From DASZPJ01 sp035550295 (lineage in GTDB: Bacteria > Patescibacteriota > Saccharimonadia > Saccharimonadales > UBA4665), in the NCBI GenBank assembly GCA_035550295.1, contig DASZPJ010000030.1:1-31004 (forward strand): a stretch of 31,004 nucleotides of DNA, written 5' to 3'. Shown here one piece after another: positions 23,559 through 30,422 of the stretch; position 1 is the stretch's first letter; each line of letters opens with the position of its first letter. The notes under the pieces are model-generated. The model worked only from the letters and a program-made list of their open reading frames with translations. It was not told the DNA's origin and did not search any database. Position numbers and translations under genes: made by a program.

Positions 23559-24485
23559 ATGATCAAATACTTCTACAAAAGCTTGCGTGATCAAGCCGTC
23601 AACGAAATTGACCAGCCAAAACCCGGAACTTGGGTGCATGTTGAAGCCCCCAGTGAAGATGAACTGGCGCTACTGGTTGATCACTTCAGCCTAGAAGAAG
23701 GCTTTATTCAAGACGCCCTCGACGAAGACGAAGTGCCACGTTTGGAAAGGGAAGATGACAAAACTTACATTTTTGTACGTTATGCCTACAAGACTGCCGA
23801 CGGCGAACTGGACACGGCGCCGCTGTTGGTTGTAACTGATTCAAAAATGGTTTTGACTCTTTCGCCGTTGCCACTGCCAACTGCCGAGTCGCTACTGAAA
23901 GGCCGCACGCCAGCCACCACCCAACGCACAAAACTCATCTTGCTGATGCTGTCGCATATCAGTGACGAGTACGACGTATTTATTAGCCAAACCAGCCGCA
24001 AAATTAAGTCAGTGCGGACGCGTTTGCGTAACCGTGGCGTCACCAACCAGGATCTCATCGACTTCGCCACCATCGAAGACGAATTGAACGAGTTCCATAG
24101 CTCGCTGCAGCCAACCAACGCCGCCTTGCGCCGACTTTTGGCCGGCCGCCAACTCAAGCTTTTTGAAGAAGACCAGGACATCGTCGAAGACCTGCTGCTC
24201 AATAACGAACAGTCTATTGAAGCCATCCGCGGCAACCTGAAATCCATCGCCAACATCCGCGAAGCTTATTCGGCAATCAGCGCCAACGACCTTAACCGAA
24301 CCTTGACCATCCTGACCGTGGCTACTGTTTTGATCGCCCTGCCGAACGTCTTCTTTGGTATGTATGGCATGAACGTGCACTTGCCATACCAGCACTCCCA
24401 ACACGCCTTCGAGGTTATCGTTGGCTTCAACTTGCTGTTGATCCTAGTTATTTTATGGTTTGTCCGCAAAAAGCGCGTGATCTAG
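23559..24485 (+). CDS. corA: CorA-family divalent metal ion transporter
   Basis: CorA proteins form pentameric channels for Mg, Co or related divalent ions. The 308-residue protein has the large cytoplasmic N-terminal domain (1-245) with a long stalk helix. Two C-terminal helices follow (about 247-267 and 282-302). Between them is the selectivity motif YGMN (269-272) and a periplasmic loop (VHLPYQHSQHAFE), then a basic tail KKRV. Length and motifs match the family well. AAGGA sets the start. The stop codon overlaps that of the opposing gene (shared CTAG, 24482-24485). The metal specificity (Mg, Co, Ni) cannot be decided from sequence. Confidence 0.93.
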   Translation: MIKYFYKSLRDQAVNEIDQPKPGTWVHVEAPSEDELALLVDHFSLEEGFIQDALDEDEVPRLEREDDKTYIFVRYAYKTADGELDTAPLLVVTDSKMVLTLSPLPLPTAESLLKGRTPATTQRTKLILLMLSHISDEYDVFISQTSRKIKSVRTRLRNRGVTNQDLIDFATIEDELNEFHSSLQPTNAALRRLLAGRQLKLFEEDQDIVEDLLLNNEQSIEAIRGNLKSIANIREAYSAISANDLNRTLTILTVATVLIALPNVFFGMYGMNVHLPYQHSQHAFEVIVGFNLLLILVILWFVRKKRVI

Positions 24486-24748
24486 TAAACGAAGTCTTCC
24501 AGAACCTGTATGGCGCAGCAAAAGACCGCGCTTCTTTTGTGTGGATTAGGCAGTATATCTCGAAGGCCAGTAGCGCCGGCCAACGATCTGAAAGTGGCCT
24601 CTAGTTCTTCTGTCCCAGTGGCTGTAGCTTCTGCCGAACTGGCACATCTACCGAGTAAAGTGAAGGCCTGATTGTAGGAAGCCTGGTGGCGGGGCAGTGT
24701 GGGAAAAGTTTCCCGTAGCGCTGCTTCAAAACCTTCCTGGTCAAACAT
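24482..24748 (-). CDS. Hypothetical protein, 88 residues, with operator-controlled promoter
   Basis: I do not recognise this small soluble protein. Residues 1-60 look helical (FDQEGFEAALRETF, SYNQAFTLLGRC), and three Cys lie at about 36, 74 and 75. I place the start at 24748 (MFDQEG), not 24766, because the latter would lie inside the promoter. The ATG is 8 nt behind TAGTAT, so the mRNA is leaderless. Promoter, operator and start spacing match those of the unknown gene at 26031-26615, implying a common regulator. The gene is convergent with corA. Confidence 0.65.
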   Translation of the reverse strand: MFDQEGFEAALRETFPTLPRHQASYNQAFTLLGRCASSAEATATGTEELEATFRSLAGATGLRDILPNPHKRSAVFCCAIQVLEDFVY

Positions 24749-24756
24749 AATAAAAA

Positions 24757-24785
24757 ATACTATCATAAAAATAGTACTTTGTCAA
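24757..24785 (-). promoter_or_regulatory. Promoter/operator of the 88-residue gene
   Basis: On the minus strand TTGACA (24785-24780), a 17-nt spacer and TAGTAT (24762-24757). TACTAT and ATAGTA form an inverted repeat between and over the promoter boxes. The 40 nt from -35 to ATG match 29 of 40 positions of the promoter at 26613-26652. Confidence 0.7.
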
Positions 24786-24790
24786 AATCT

Positions 24791-24867
<77 letters not shown>

Positions 24868-24877
24868 AAGTCACCCG

Positions 24878-24906
24878 AGTATAACAGAGAGGGAAGCTTG
24901 ATTCAA
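24878..24906 (-). promoter_or_regulatory. tRNA-Ala promoter
   Basis: On the minus strand TTGAAT (24906-24901), a 17-nt spacer and TATACT (24883-24878), 10 nt before the tRNA 5' end. Confidence 0.75.
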
Positions 24907-24918
24907 TTGGCTGGGTGC

Positions 24919-24924
24919 TATCAT
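24919..24924 (+). promoter_or_regulatory. -10 box of the DUF1905 gene (leaderless type)
   Basis: TATCAT ends exactly 6 nt before the ATG at 24931. TTGATT (24898-24903) could be a -35 with a short 15-nt spacer. It faces the tRNA-Ala promoter. Confidence 0.55.
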
Positions 24925-24930
24925 AAATCT

Positions 24931-25200
24931 ATGAAACTTGATAAAACCTTCACTGCAGTACTGCAGAAAAGCCCGAACACTGGCGGCTGGACGTATGCTG
25001 TCATGCCTGACGCTTACGAATTCTTTGGCACGCATGGCGCGGTCAAAGTCAAAGGCACCGTTGACGGTGAGCCTTTCCAAACGTCGTTTATGGCTATGGG
25101 CAATGGTACACAGATGCTGCCAATCAAAGCAGATATCCGGAAAGTCATCGGCAAAGAAGCGGGTGATGAAGTCACGGTTCATTTGACCGAGCGCCTCTAA
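24931..25200 (+). CDS. DUF1905 domain protein
   Basis: An 89-residue protein made of one DUF1905 domain, a small beta-barrel of unknown function. Visible signatures are FTAVLQKSPNTGGWTYAVMP, the central VKVKGTVDGEPFQTSFMAMGNG and the end PIKADIRKVIGKEAGDEVTV. Length is normal for the domain. A longer reading from 24790 would run through tRNA-Ala and is rejected. Translation should start on a leaderless mRNA. In other bacteria DUF1905 is often linked to YdeI/DUF1801-type proteins, and a DUF1801 gene lies 2 kb away, but no joint role is shown. Confidence 0.88.
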   Translation: MKLDKTFTAVLQKSPNTGGWTYAVMPDAYEFFGTHGAVKVKGTVDGEPFQTSFMAMGNGTQMLPIKADIRKVIGKEAGDEVTVHLTERL

Positions 25201-25204
25201 GAGC

Positions 25205-25210
25205 CGTACA
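25205..25210 (+). promoter_or_regulatory. -10 box of the slipin gene
   Basis: TACAAT, with a leader of about 23 nt carrying GGAGG (25229-25233). Confidence 0.4.
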
Positions 25211-25239
25211 ATGAGCCTACTAACTGACGGAGGATGACT

Positions 25240-26001
25240 ATGTCTGGCGTGGCAATTTTCTTACTGGTTGTTTTGTTTATTATCGTGGTCAACGGCATTC
25301 GGCTGATCAATCAGTACGAACGCGGCGTTGTCTTCCGGCTCGGTAAGGTTCGACCAAATGTTAAAGAACCGGGTTTGCGTTTGATCATCCCGATCATCGA
25401 CCAGATGCGCAAAGTTAGCATGCGAATCGTGACGTTGCCTGTTGAATCGCAGCAAATTATCACCAAAGATAACGTGTCTATCAGCGTTTCAGCCGTTGCT
25501 TACTACCAGGTGATTGATCCTACTAAGTCCATTGTAGCTATCGAAAACGTCGTATCGGCCATTTACCAAATTGCCCAAACTACAGTTCGTAACATCGTCG
25601 GTCAAAGCGTTCTGGACGACGTGCTCAGCCAGACGGCCGCCATCAACGACAAGATCAAAGCCATCCTTGATGTCCAGACAGAGAAGTGGGGCGTCAATGT
25701 CAGCACTGTCGAGCTAAAGGACATCCAGCTGCCTGACACCATGCAGCGGGCTATGAGCAAACAGGCTGAAGCCGAGCGTGAAAAGCGCGCCAAGATCATC
25801 GCCGCTGAAGGTGAAGCCCTGAGCGCCCAAAAGCTTGGCGACGCCGCCGACATTATTTCGGCTCACCCAATCGCCTTGCAGCTGCGTAACCTGCAGGTCC
25901 TAAACGACATCGCCGTCGAGAAAAACAGTACCATCGTCTTCCCAGCCCAATTCATGGACACTGTCAGCAGCGTCAAAGAATTCATGTCCAAAGAGAAATA
26001 A
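25240..26001 (+). CDS. SPFH/band 7 family protein, slipin (stomatin-like)
   Basis: A 253-residue membrane scaffold protein. One N-terminal helix (about 3-19) precedes the SPFH domain: NQYERGVVFRLGKVRPNVKEPGLRLIIP, VDLP-like VTLPVESQQIITKDNVSISVSAVAYYQV, and QTTVRNIVGQSVLDDVL. A charged helix rich in Ala/Glu/Lys (about 165-205) should oligomerise. The typical partner, an NfeD protein, is not adjacent. I prefer ATG 25240 because GGAGG stands 6 nt before it; the ATG at 25234 directly abuts the GGAGG. Slipins organise membrane microdomains and may regulate proteases. Confidence 0.93.
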   Translation: MSGVAIFLLVVLFIIVVNGIRLINQYERGVVFRLGKVRPNVKEPGLRLIIPIIDQMRKVSMRIVTLPVESQQIITKDNVSISVSAVAYYQVIDPTKSIVAIENVVSAIYQIAQTTVRNIVGQSVLDDVLSQTAAINDKIKAILDVQTEKWGVNVSTVELKDIQLPDTMQRAMSKQAEAEREKRAKIIAAEGEALSAQKLGDAADIISAHPIALQLRNLQVLNDIAVEKNSTIVFPAQFMDTVSSVKEFMSKEK

Positions 26002-26030
26002 TACTCGGCACCAATTGAATTTATAGATAG

Positions 26031-26615
26031 CTATACCAGCTCGAGTGATGTCCACCAGTTGGTATATTCACACCAAACTGCCTCACTTAACGGCATTGAT
26101 GTACCTTCAAACTCGCTGGGGATATTCCTGGCAGGACATCCTTGGCCTCGTTTCGTAAGCGCTTCAATATCTGCGGTGATCTTTTCGTTCCATCCATAAA
26201 TCGGTGTATCGTTGAGCCCCATTTGTATAGTAATTGTGTCAGCGCTTTGACCCGCTATGATCAGCAGCATATGGTTTTCGGCTGAGCTTGGAAGCTTTGC
26301 TGGAGCGGTCAGTGCTTCTCTGCTTTGGATCATCCCTTTTTTATGTAGATCGGCTGAAATTGCTGAGCCGAAGCGGCGTCTAGCCGATTCCACTTTTAGG
26401 GCAATGACCATACAGTCTTGAAAGAGCGAGCTTGTAAAGTTCGCTGCTCGGCTAGCTTCTGATGGTTCCAGGCCCGCAAGTACATTACCAATAGCGCTGG
26501 TTGAAAGACCAACTGCGCCCAAGAATCTTTCTTCTTCAGTAAGAGGTTTCTGGGCCGTTCGGATAGTTTCAAAGACTGGCTCTGTCATGTGACGGGCAAG
26601 AGAGACGCGGTTCAT
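26031..26615 (-). CDS. Hypothetical protein, 194 residues, with operator-controlled promoter
   Basis: I do not recognise a family. The protein is soluble and mixed in composition. Residues 20-100 look helical (LTEEERFLGAVGLSTSAIGNVLAGLEPSEASRA). A short hydrophobic strand MLLIIAGQSADTITIQ sits near 115-130, and the end is Trp-rich (VWCEYTNWWTSLELV). I place the start at 26615 (MNRVSL), 8 nt behind TATTTT; the reading from 26633 would start inside the promoter. Promoter and operator match those of the gene at 24482-24748. Its stop faces the slipin gene, 29 nt away. It could be stress-induced, but nothing in the sequence states its role. Confidence 0.7.
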   Translation of the reverse strand: MNRVSLARHMTEPVFETIRTAQKPLTEEERFLGAVGLSTSAIGNVLAGLEPSEASRAANFTSSLFQDCMVIALKVESARRRFGSAISADLHKKGMIQSREALTAPAKLPSSAENHMLLIIAGQSADTITIQMGLNDTPIYGWNEKITADIEALTKRGQGCPARNIPSEFEGTSMPLSEAVWCEYTNWWTSLELV

Positions 26616-26623
26616 TAAAAACA

Positions 26624-26652
26624 AAAATACCACAAAAGTGGTATTATGTCAA
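26624..26652 (-). promoter_or_regulatory. Promoter/operator of the 194-residue gene
   Basis: On the minus strand TTGACA (26652-26647), a 17-nt spacer and TATTTT (26629-26624). AATACCAC and GTGGTATT form a perfect 8-bp inverted repeat around TTTT that fills the spacer and runs into the -10. A repressor bound here would block polymerase. Confidence 0.75.
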
Positions 26653-26655
26653 TCT

Positions 26656-26731
26656 TGGTGGCTCCTCCCAGACTCGAACTGGGGACACGCGGCTCTTCAG
26701 GCCGCTGCTCTACCAACTGAGCTAAAGAGCC
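26656..26731 (-). tRNA. tRNA-Phe (anticodon GAA)
   Basis: A 76-nt tRNA with encoded CCA. The acceptor GGCTCTT pairs with AGGAGCC, with mismatch or wobble at its inner end. The anticodon arm GCGGC-CTGAAGA-GCCGC gives GAA. The T loop is standard TTCGAGT. It lies 20 nt after tRNA-Gly on the same strand, so both are probably one transcript. Confidence 0.95.
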
Positions 26732-26751
26732 GTAAAGTGTAAACAAAAATT

Positions 26752-26828
26752 TGGTGCGGGTGAAGAGACTCTAACTCTCGGCCTCTTCCTTGGCAAGGAA
26801 GCGCTCTAAACAACTGAGCTACACCCGC
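26752..26828 (-). tRNA. tRNA-Gly (anticodon GCC) with altered D and T loops
   Basis: A 77-nt tRNA with encoded CCA. The acceptor GCGGGTG pairs with CACCCGC. The anticodon arm CTTCC-TTGCCAA-GGAAG gives GCC. The D loop reads AGTTGTTTA where the other tRNAs here have GG, so position 19 is U (26810). The T loop is TTAGAGT instead of TTCGAGT, so position 56 is A (26772). The normal G19-C56 tertiary pair is thus replaced by U19-A56. All stems are intact, with a G-U at 49-65. Confidence 0.95.
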
Positions 26829-26840
26829 AAGTACCGATTA

Positions 26841-26869
26841 ATAGTACCGAAACAGATGAGAAAAATCAA
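26841..26869 (-). promoter_or_regulatory. Promoter of the tRNA-Gly/tRNA-Phe operon
   Basis: On the minus strand TTGATT (26869-26864), a 17-nt spacer and TACTAT (26846-26841), 12 nt before tRNA-Gly. Confidence 0.75.
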
Positions 26870-26923
26870 TTATTAGGCTCAAATTGGTCGGTATATTCAG
26901 CCAGCTTCATAACATGGGAACTA

Positions 26924-27295
26924 TTAAGATTGGGATTTTTGCTGGTTGCGTTGGGCCTGGGCTTTGACCAGACGTGTTAGTAGTTCGGCAGGAACTGCTT
27001 GGTCGTATTGGATCTGGAAGTTTTTGCTGCCGGTTTTGTAGCCAAGGGATTCAAGTTCTTCGCGGTCGGCGTCTGTCAGCCCATCCCAAATCTCAACACC
27101 CAAGTGCTTGGTGTAGAGCGTAATGCCGGTCATCCAGCCGTGGTATTTGTAGTACGGTTTGCCGTAGCCCATGGTTTCTTCCACGTCCGGCACGGCCGCT
27201 TTGACGACCTCGCGGATTTGCTCAATAACGGGGCGCGCTTCAGCCGGGGATTCGGCGATGAAGGCGTCCACGGTTGGTGCTTTGCTGGCTTTCAT
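26924..27295 (-). CDS. DUF1801 (YdhG-like) protein
   Basis: A 123-residue single-domain protein of the DUF1801/YdhG family. Visible signatures are VDAFIAESPAEARPVIEQIREVV, the conserved EETMGYGKPYYKY and a C-terminal half ending in QYDQAVPAELLTRLVKAQ. Some relatives have been called frataxin-like iron chaperones; that role is not established for this group. TACAAT ends 7 nt before the ATG, so the mRNA is probably leaderless. Confidence 0.88.
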   Translation of the reverse strand: MKASKAPTVDAFIAESPAEARPVIEQIREVVKAAVPDVEETMGYGKPYYKYHGWMTGITLYTKHLGVEIWDGLTDADREELESLGYKTGSKNFQIQYDQAVPAELLTRLVKAQAQRNQQKSQS

Positions 27296-27302
27296 ATCTG
27301 TA

Positions 27303-27308
27303 ATTGTA
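27303..27308 (-). promoter_or_regulatory. -10 box of the DUF1801 gene (leaderless type)
   Basis: TACAAT on the minus strand ends 7 nt before the ATG at 27295. It lies just before the end of the upstream acyltransferase gene, so it sits in the 8-18 nt gap between the two genes. No clear -35. Confidence 0.5.
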
Positions 27309-27313
27309 GCAAA

Positions 27314-28540
27314 TTATGGCCGCTTGGCAGCATTGCGTCGGGTTGGAGTGCGGGCTTTTAGTGTGGTTGGCCGTGCCGCTTCTACTTGCTTGGCCCAAGC
27401 GCGTCCATATCGCCTGAGTGGCCGTTCAATTAAAGCCGTCGAGACCTCTTCAAACAACAATATCATTGCAAGCGCACTCAGCGGTACAAAAAATTTCGCG
27501 TCGCTATATGAAGTACCATGCCACCGGAAGTAGAGCTCATTTGCGAGCAAATAGGTCGGTATATGAATCAAATAAAGAGCATACGAGCGATCACCTAACC
27601 AGAGGAAAAGTGGACGCAAGCGGACGAACGGCCGGGTAAATAAGTTTTTGTTAAACGAAGCCACAAACACCATCGACATTGCGATGGCATCTACCAGGCT
27701 TTGTTCAAAAGTGACGTTGGAAAGGGCTCCCACCAGGCCGATCAATAGAGCTCCAGCCACGGCAAACAAAAGGCCAAGGCCATATTTTTCCAGGAATTTG
27801 GGGTAGAATTCCTGGTACCAATCTTTAGTCTGCGCGAAGGCTAAAAGCACGCCCATGGCAATCGCGTCAAAGCGTAGCACATAAAAGAAGTGCCGGCGGC
27901 GATCGACGAAGAGTAAAACAATCGGGATAAATGCCAGGGCAATCGTCAGCCGGCGGCGATCGAAAAATAGTAGCAACAAAGGGAAAAGCATATAGAATTG
28001 CTCTTCGGTGGACAGGCTCCAATATGGTGCCAGCGGTGTCTGGCCCCTTGGCTCTACAATATCGCAGGTACCTGACAACTCTACGACATCGTTACACACC
28101 TGCCAGTGGAAGTTGGCTGTTTGGGTGACGTTGGCCAGACCGTCGCGCGCCAATCGAAAAGTACTCCCAAACACTCCACTCGAATTGAAAGAAAACGCCA
28201 GCAATATCGGTATGACGGTCCACAAGTAAGCCATCGGCAAAATGCGAAAAACGCGTTTTATCCAGAATGATTTAATAATCGTGGTGGTTGCCTGTTTCTT
28301 TTTTATTGAATTCAACAAGCTTGTGGTGATTATATAGCCGGAGATGACAAAGAAGAGGTCCACCGCTCCAGTGGGCGCAAAATAATTACCGATAGGGAAG
28401 GACCGCCACAAGAATAGTTCCGGCAAATGCACAATCAGGACGAGGATGATTGCGATGCTTCGCAACACTTCAAGGTCTACATTTTTGAAAGGAATAGAAC
28501 TACTATGCGCCGTTTCTTCAGCAAAGGCACCAGTCTTCAT
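27314..28540 (-). CDS. Acyltransferase 3 family protein (OafA/YrhL-like)
   Basis: A 408-residue integral membrane acyltransferase that should O-acetylate a cell-surface glycan or lipid. It has about ten hydrophobic helices. Family signatures are NVDLEVLRSIAIILVLIVH (H38 as putative catalytic residue), DLFFVISGYII (61-71), the Arg-rich FWIKRVFRILP (92-102) and WSLSTEEQFYMLFPLLL (about 174-190). There is no C-terminal SGNH domain; a basic tail (RTPTRRNAAKRP) ends it. The extracellular loop before WSLSTEEQF has two Cys that could pair. TATACT (28580-28575) precedes the ATG by 34 nt. Its acceptor substrate is unknown. Confidence 0.92.
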   Translation of the reverse strand: MKTGAFAEETAHSSSIPFKNVDLEVLRSIAIILVLIVHLPELFLWRSFPIGNYFAPTGAVDLFFVISGYIITTSLLNSIKKKQATTTIIKSFWIKRVFRILPMAYLWTVIPILLAFSFNSSGVFGSTFRLARDGLANVTQTANFHWQVCNDVVELSGTCDIVEPRGQTPLAPYWSLSTEEQFYMLFPLLLLFFDRRRLTIALAFIPIVLLFVDRRRHFFYVLRFDAIAMGVLLAFAQTKDWYQEFYPKFLEKYGLGLLFAVAGALLIGLVGALSNVTFEQSLVDAIAMSMVFVASFNKNLFTRPFVRLRPLFLWLGDRSYALYLIHIPTYLLANELYFRWHGTSYSDAKFFVPLSALAMILLFEEVSTALIERPLRRYGRAWAKQVEAARPTTLKARTPTRRNAAKRP

Positions 28541-28714
28541 AGCCGGCTCATAAGTTTACGCATCACTTGAAATAAGTATAACTCCGGGTAACCATCAAGC
28601 ATATTGCTTATGCAACTTCTTTACACATTTAATTGAACTGTCGGCGCTTAACGCTCATGGTTGCATAGAGGTGTATTTTATGACACCATCTCCTATAAGT
28701 TACAAGGAGACTTG
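28541..28714. other. Divergent intergenic region between oafA-like and cfa-like genes
   Basis: This holds the -10 TATACT of the acyltransferase (28580-28575, minus), the inverted repeat GCATA-TTGCT-TATGC (28599-28613) and TATAAG (28694-28699) as a possible cfa -10. AAGGAG (28704-28709) lies 5 nt before the cfa ATG. The inverted repeat could be an operator. Confidence 0.35.
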
Positions 28715-30091
28715 ATGCCCGCCCACTTCCGTGATTACGCAGATCCCCGAATTGATGAGTACCGCCCAGCTATCTTAGAGCCGGAAAATGATGACAAACA
28801 CCGCCGGCTTGTACGCCACGGCGAACGGCTGCTCAGTGTGGTCGGTAAGCAACTGGATGACAGCGCCGACGGACAACGTTGGCAATTTCCGAGATTTGGC
28901 AAGCCTAAGGCCGTAATAGAGATTCGTGAACCAAAGATTGTCATTCCCGCCATGCTGGAATACGCCGATGTCGGCCTTTTTTATACGCACGTTGAGGGTA
29001 TGTGGGGTCCGGATATCGAAGCGACGCCCGTGCCTGACGATGTTGAAACCGGTAATCCGGAATCTGACGCCATGGTGATGGTCGCTGTTGGCCTGCAGAA
29101 AGCAGTCCGGCCAATTCGCAAACACGCTTGGGCACGATCCAGGCGACACGAAGAAGAAAATGACGCTAAATCTATTGCTGCCTGGACTCCAAGCGCCAAA
29201 CGAACCAAACAAGAAATTGCTGACCACTACGATCTAACGCCGGAAGTTTATACCGGCGAATACGGTTTTTTGGACCAGAAATACGTCCAGTATTCATCCG
29301 GCCTTTTAGCGCCGAGCAAGACCACCGAAAGCCTGGAAGCCATGCAGGAGCATAAAGTTACCGCCATAGCCGACAATTTATGGCTGGACACGGCCGATAC
29401 GCTAATTGAGATCGGCGGCGGGTGGGGCGGTTTGGCAGTCGCTTTAGCCGAGCGTAATCCTGGCCTACGTATTACGTCCCTAACGGTTTCCCACGAACAG
29501 CTCCTGGTAGCCCAACAAAAAGCCATTGACGCCGGCGTTGCCGACCAGATCGATTTCCGGGAAGAAGATTATCGGGATCACCAACCTGAAAAGCCGTACG
29601 ATCGATTAGTATCAATCGAAATGCTGGAAGCGGTGGACTGGCGTGACCACGACGATTATTTCAATCATATTAATAAGTTTCTGGCAGAAGACGGCAGGGC
29701 TCTGTTGCAAGCTATTCATATTCATTCCTCGCAATGGGCTAATCAAAAGCACGCCCGAAGCTTTGCCAATACGGCAATTTTCCCCGGCGGCGTGTTAACG
29801 CCCAAAGACGTGATTCGTCAAAAAATGGCTGAACGTGGATTACAAGTAGTCGGCCAAGAAACCGAACTTGGTTCGTCTTACGCCCAAACTTTGCGGGAAT
29901 GGCGGCGTAATTTGGAAGCTAGTCGTGCCGCGCTAACGGGCAAATGGCGGGGTGAAGGGCGTAGCCCGGCGCAAATTGAGCGGTTTTATAGAGGTTTCGG
30001 CAATATCTATCTGGCCTGGTGCCAAGCCGGCTTTATGCCGCAGATGAATAACATTCAAGCCTCGCAAATGACTTTCCGTCGCGCGGGCTAA
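28715..30091 (+). CDS. Cyclopropane-fatty-acyl-phospholipid synthase-like SAM methyltransferase
   Basis: A 458-residue methyltransferase. The C-terminal 290 residues match the CFA synthase family: IADHYDLTPEVYTGEYGFLDQKYVQYSSG (about 170-200), SAM motif I EIGGGWGGLAVALAER (about 250), SLTVSHEQLLVAQ, and a D-E-Y segment SIEMLEAVDWRDHDDYF where relatives have EMFEHVG. Such enzymes methylenate double bonds of membrane phospholipids. The N-terminal 150 residues resemble the family's lipid-binding domain only loosely. The ATG at 28715 is set by AAGGAG; the longer reading from 28661 lacks one. Loss of the usual EHVG glutamate context makes the exact reaction uncertain. Confidence 0.85.
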   Translation: MPAHFRDYADPRIDEYRPAILEPENDDKHRRLVRHGERLLSVVGKQLDDSADGQRWQFPRFGKPKAVIEIREPKIVIPAMLEYADVGLFYTHVEGMWGPDIEATPVPDDVETGNPESDAMVMVAVGLQKAVRPIRKHAWARSRRHEEENDAKSIAAWTPSAKRTKQEIADHYDLTPEVYTGEYGFLDQKYVQYSSGLLAPSKTTESLEAMQEHKVTAIADNLWLDTADTLIEIGGGWGGLAVALAERNPGLRITSLTVSHEQLLVAQQKAIDAGVADQIDFREEDYRDHQPEKPYDRLVSIEMLEAVDWRDHDDYFNHINKFLAEDGRALLQAIHIHSSQWANQKHARSFANTAIFPGGVLTPKDVIRQKMAERGLQVVGQETELGSSYAQTLREWRRNLEASRAALTGKWRGEGRSPAQIERFYRGFGNIYLAWCQAGFMPQMNNIQASQMTFRRAG

Positions 30092-30143
30092 GCTAAAAAT
30101 CACTCTAGCTACAAACTATTACTAACAATTTTTATTTTTGCTA

Positions 30144-30172
30144 TTGACATTATGTTGTGTTTACGCAATAAT
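30144..30172 (+). promoter_or_regulatory. Promoter of the xre-membrane protein operon
   Basis: TTGACA (30144-30149), a 17-nt spacer and AATAAT (30167-30172), 10 nt before the ATG at 30183. The leader would be about 3 nt. Confidence 0.75.
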
Positions 30173-30183
30173 TGATTGCGTAA
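30161..30183. promoter_or_regulatory. Palindromic operator over the xre -10 box and start codon
   Basis: TTACGCAA (30161-30168) and TTGCGTAA (30176-30183) form a perfect 8-bp inverted repeat around 7 nt. It covers the -10 box and reaches the first base of the ATG, the expected place for autorepression by the Xre protein. Confidence 0.65.
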
Positions 30184-30422
30184 TGATACATAACCGCATT
30201 GCCTTACTAAGAACCGAGCAGGGAATTTCCCGCCAGCATTTGGCCGACAAGGTTGACGTAAATTACCAAACCATCGGCTTCATTGAACGTGGTGATTATT
30301 CACCAAGCCTGGAGTTGGCTTTCAAAATTGCCGCGGTATTTGGCGTGCCGGTTACGACCATTTTTTCGGACCAGCCTTTCGAGCCGTTATTTAAAAATAA
30401 GCAGGAGGACAACCATGCGTAA
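30183..30422 (+). CDS. Small Xre-family HTH regulator
   Basis: A 79-residue DNA-binding protein made of one Cro/C1-type helix-turn-helix (IALLRTEQGISRQHLADKVDVNYQTIGFIERGDYSPSLELAFKIAAVFG). It closely resembles the YozG-type group, ending in PVTTIFSDQPF. I reject the TTG start at 30138, which lies inside the promoter, for the ATG at 30183. It overlaps the next gene by 8 nt. This regulator/membrane-protein pairing is common in bacteria, the regulator usually controlling its own operon; the palindrome at 30161-30183 fits that. Confidence 0.92.
   Translation: MIHNRIALLRTEQGISRQHLADKVDVNYQTIGFIERGDYSPSLELAFKIAAVFGVPVTTIFSDQPFEPLFKNKQEDNHA

Noticed and set aside
30138..30182. TTG start extending the Xre protein by 15 residues
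   Set aside because: The codons would overlap the -35 and -10 boxes of its own promoter; the extension is hydrophobic and absent from the HTH family.
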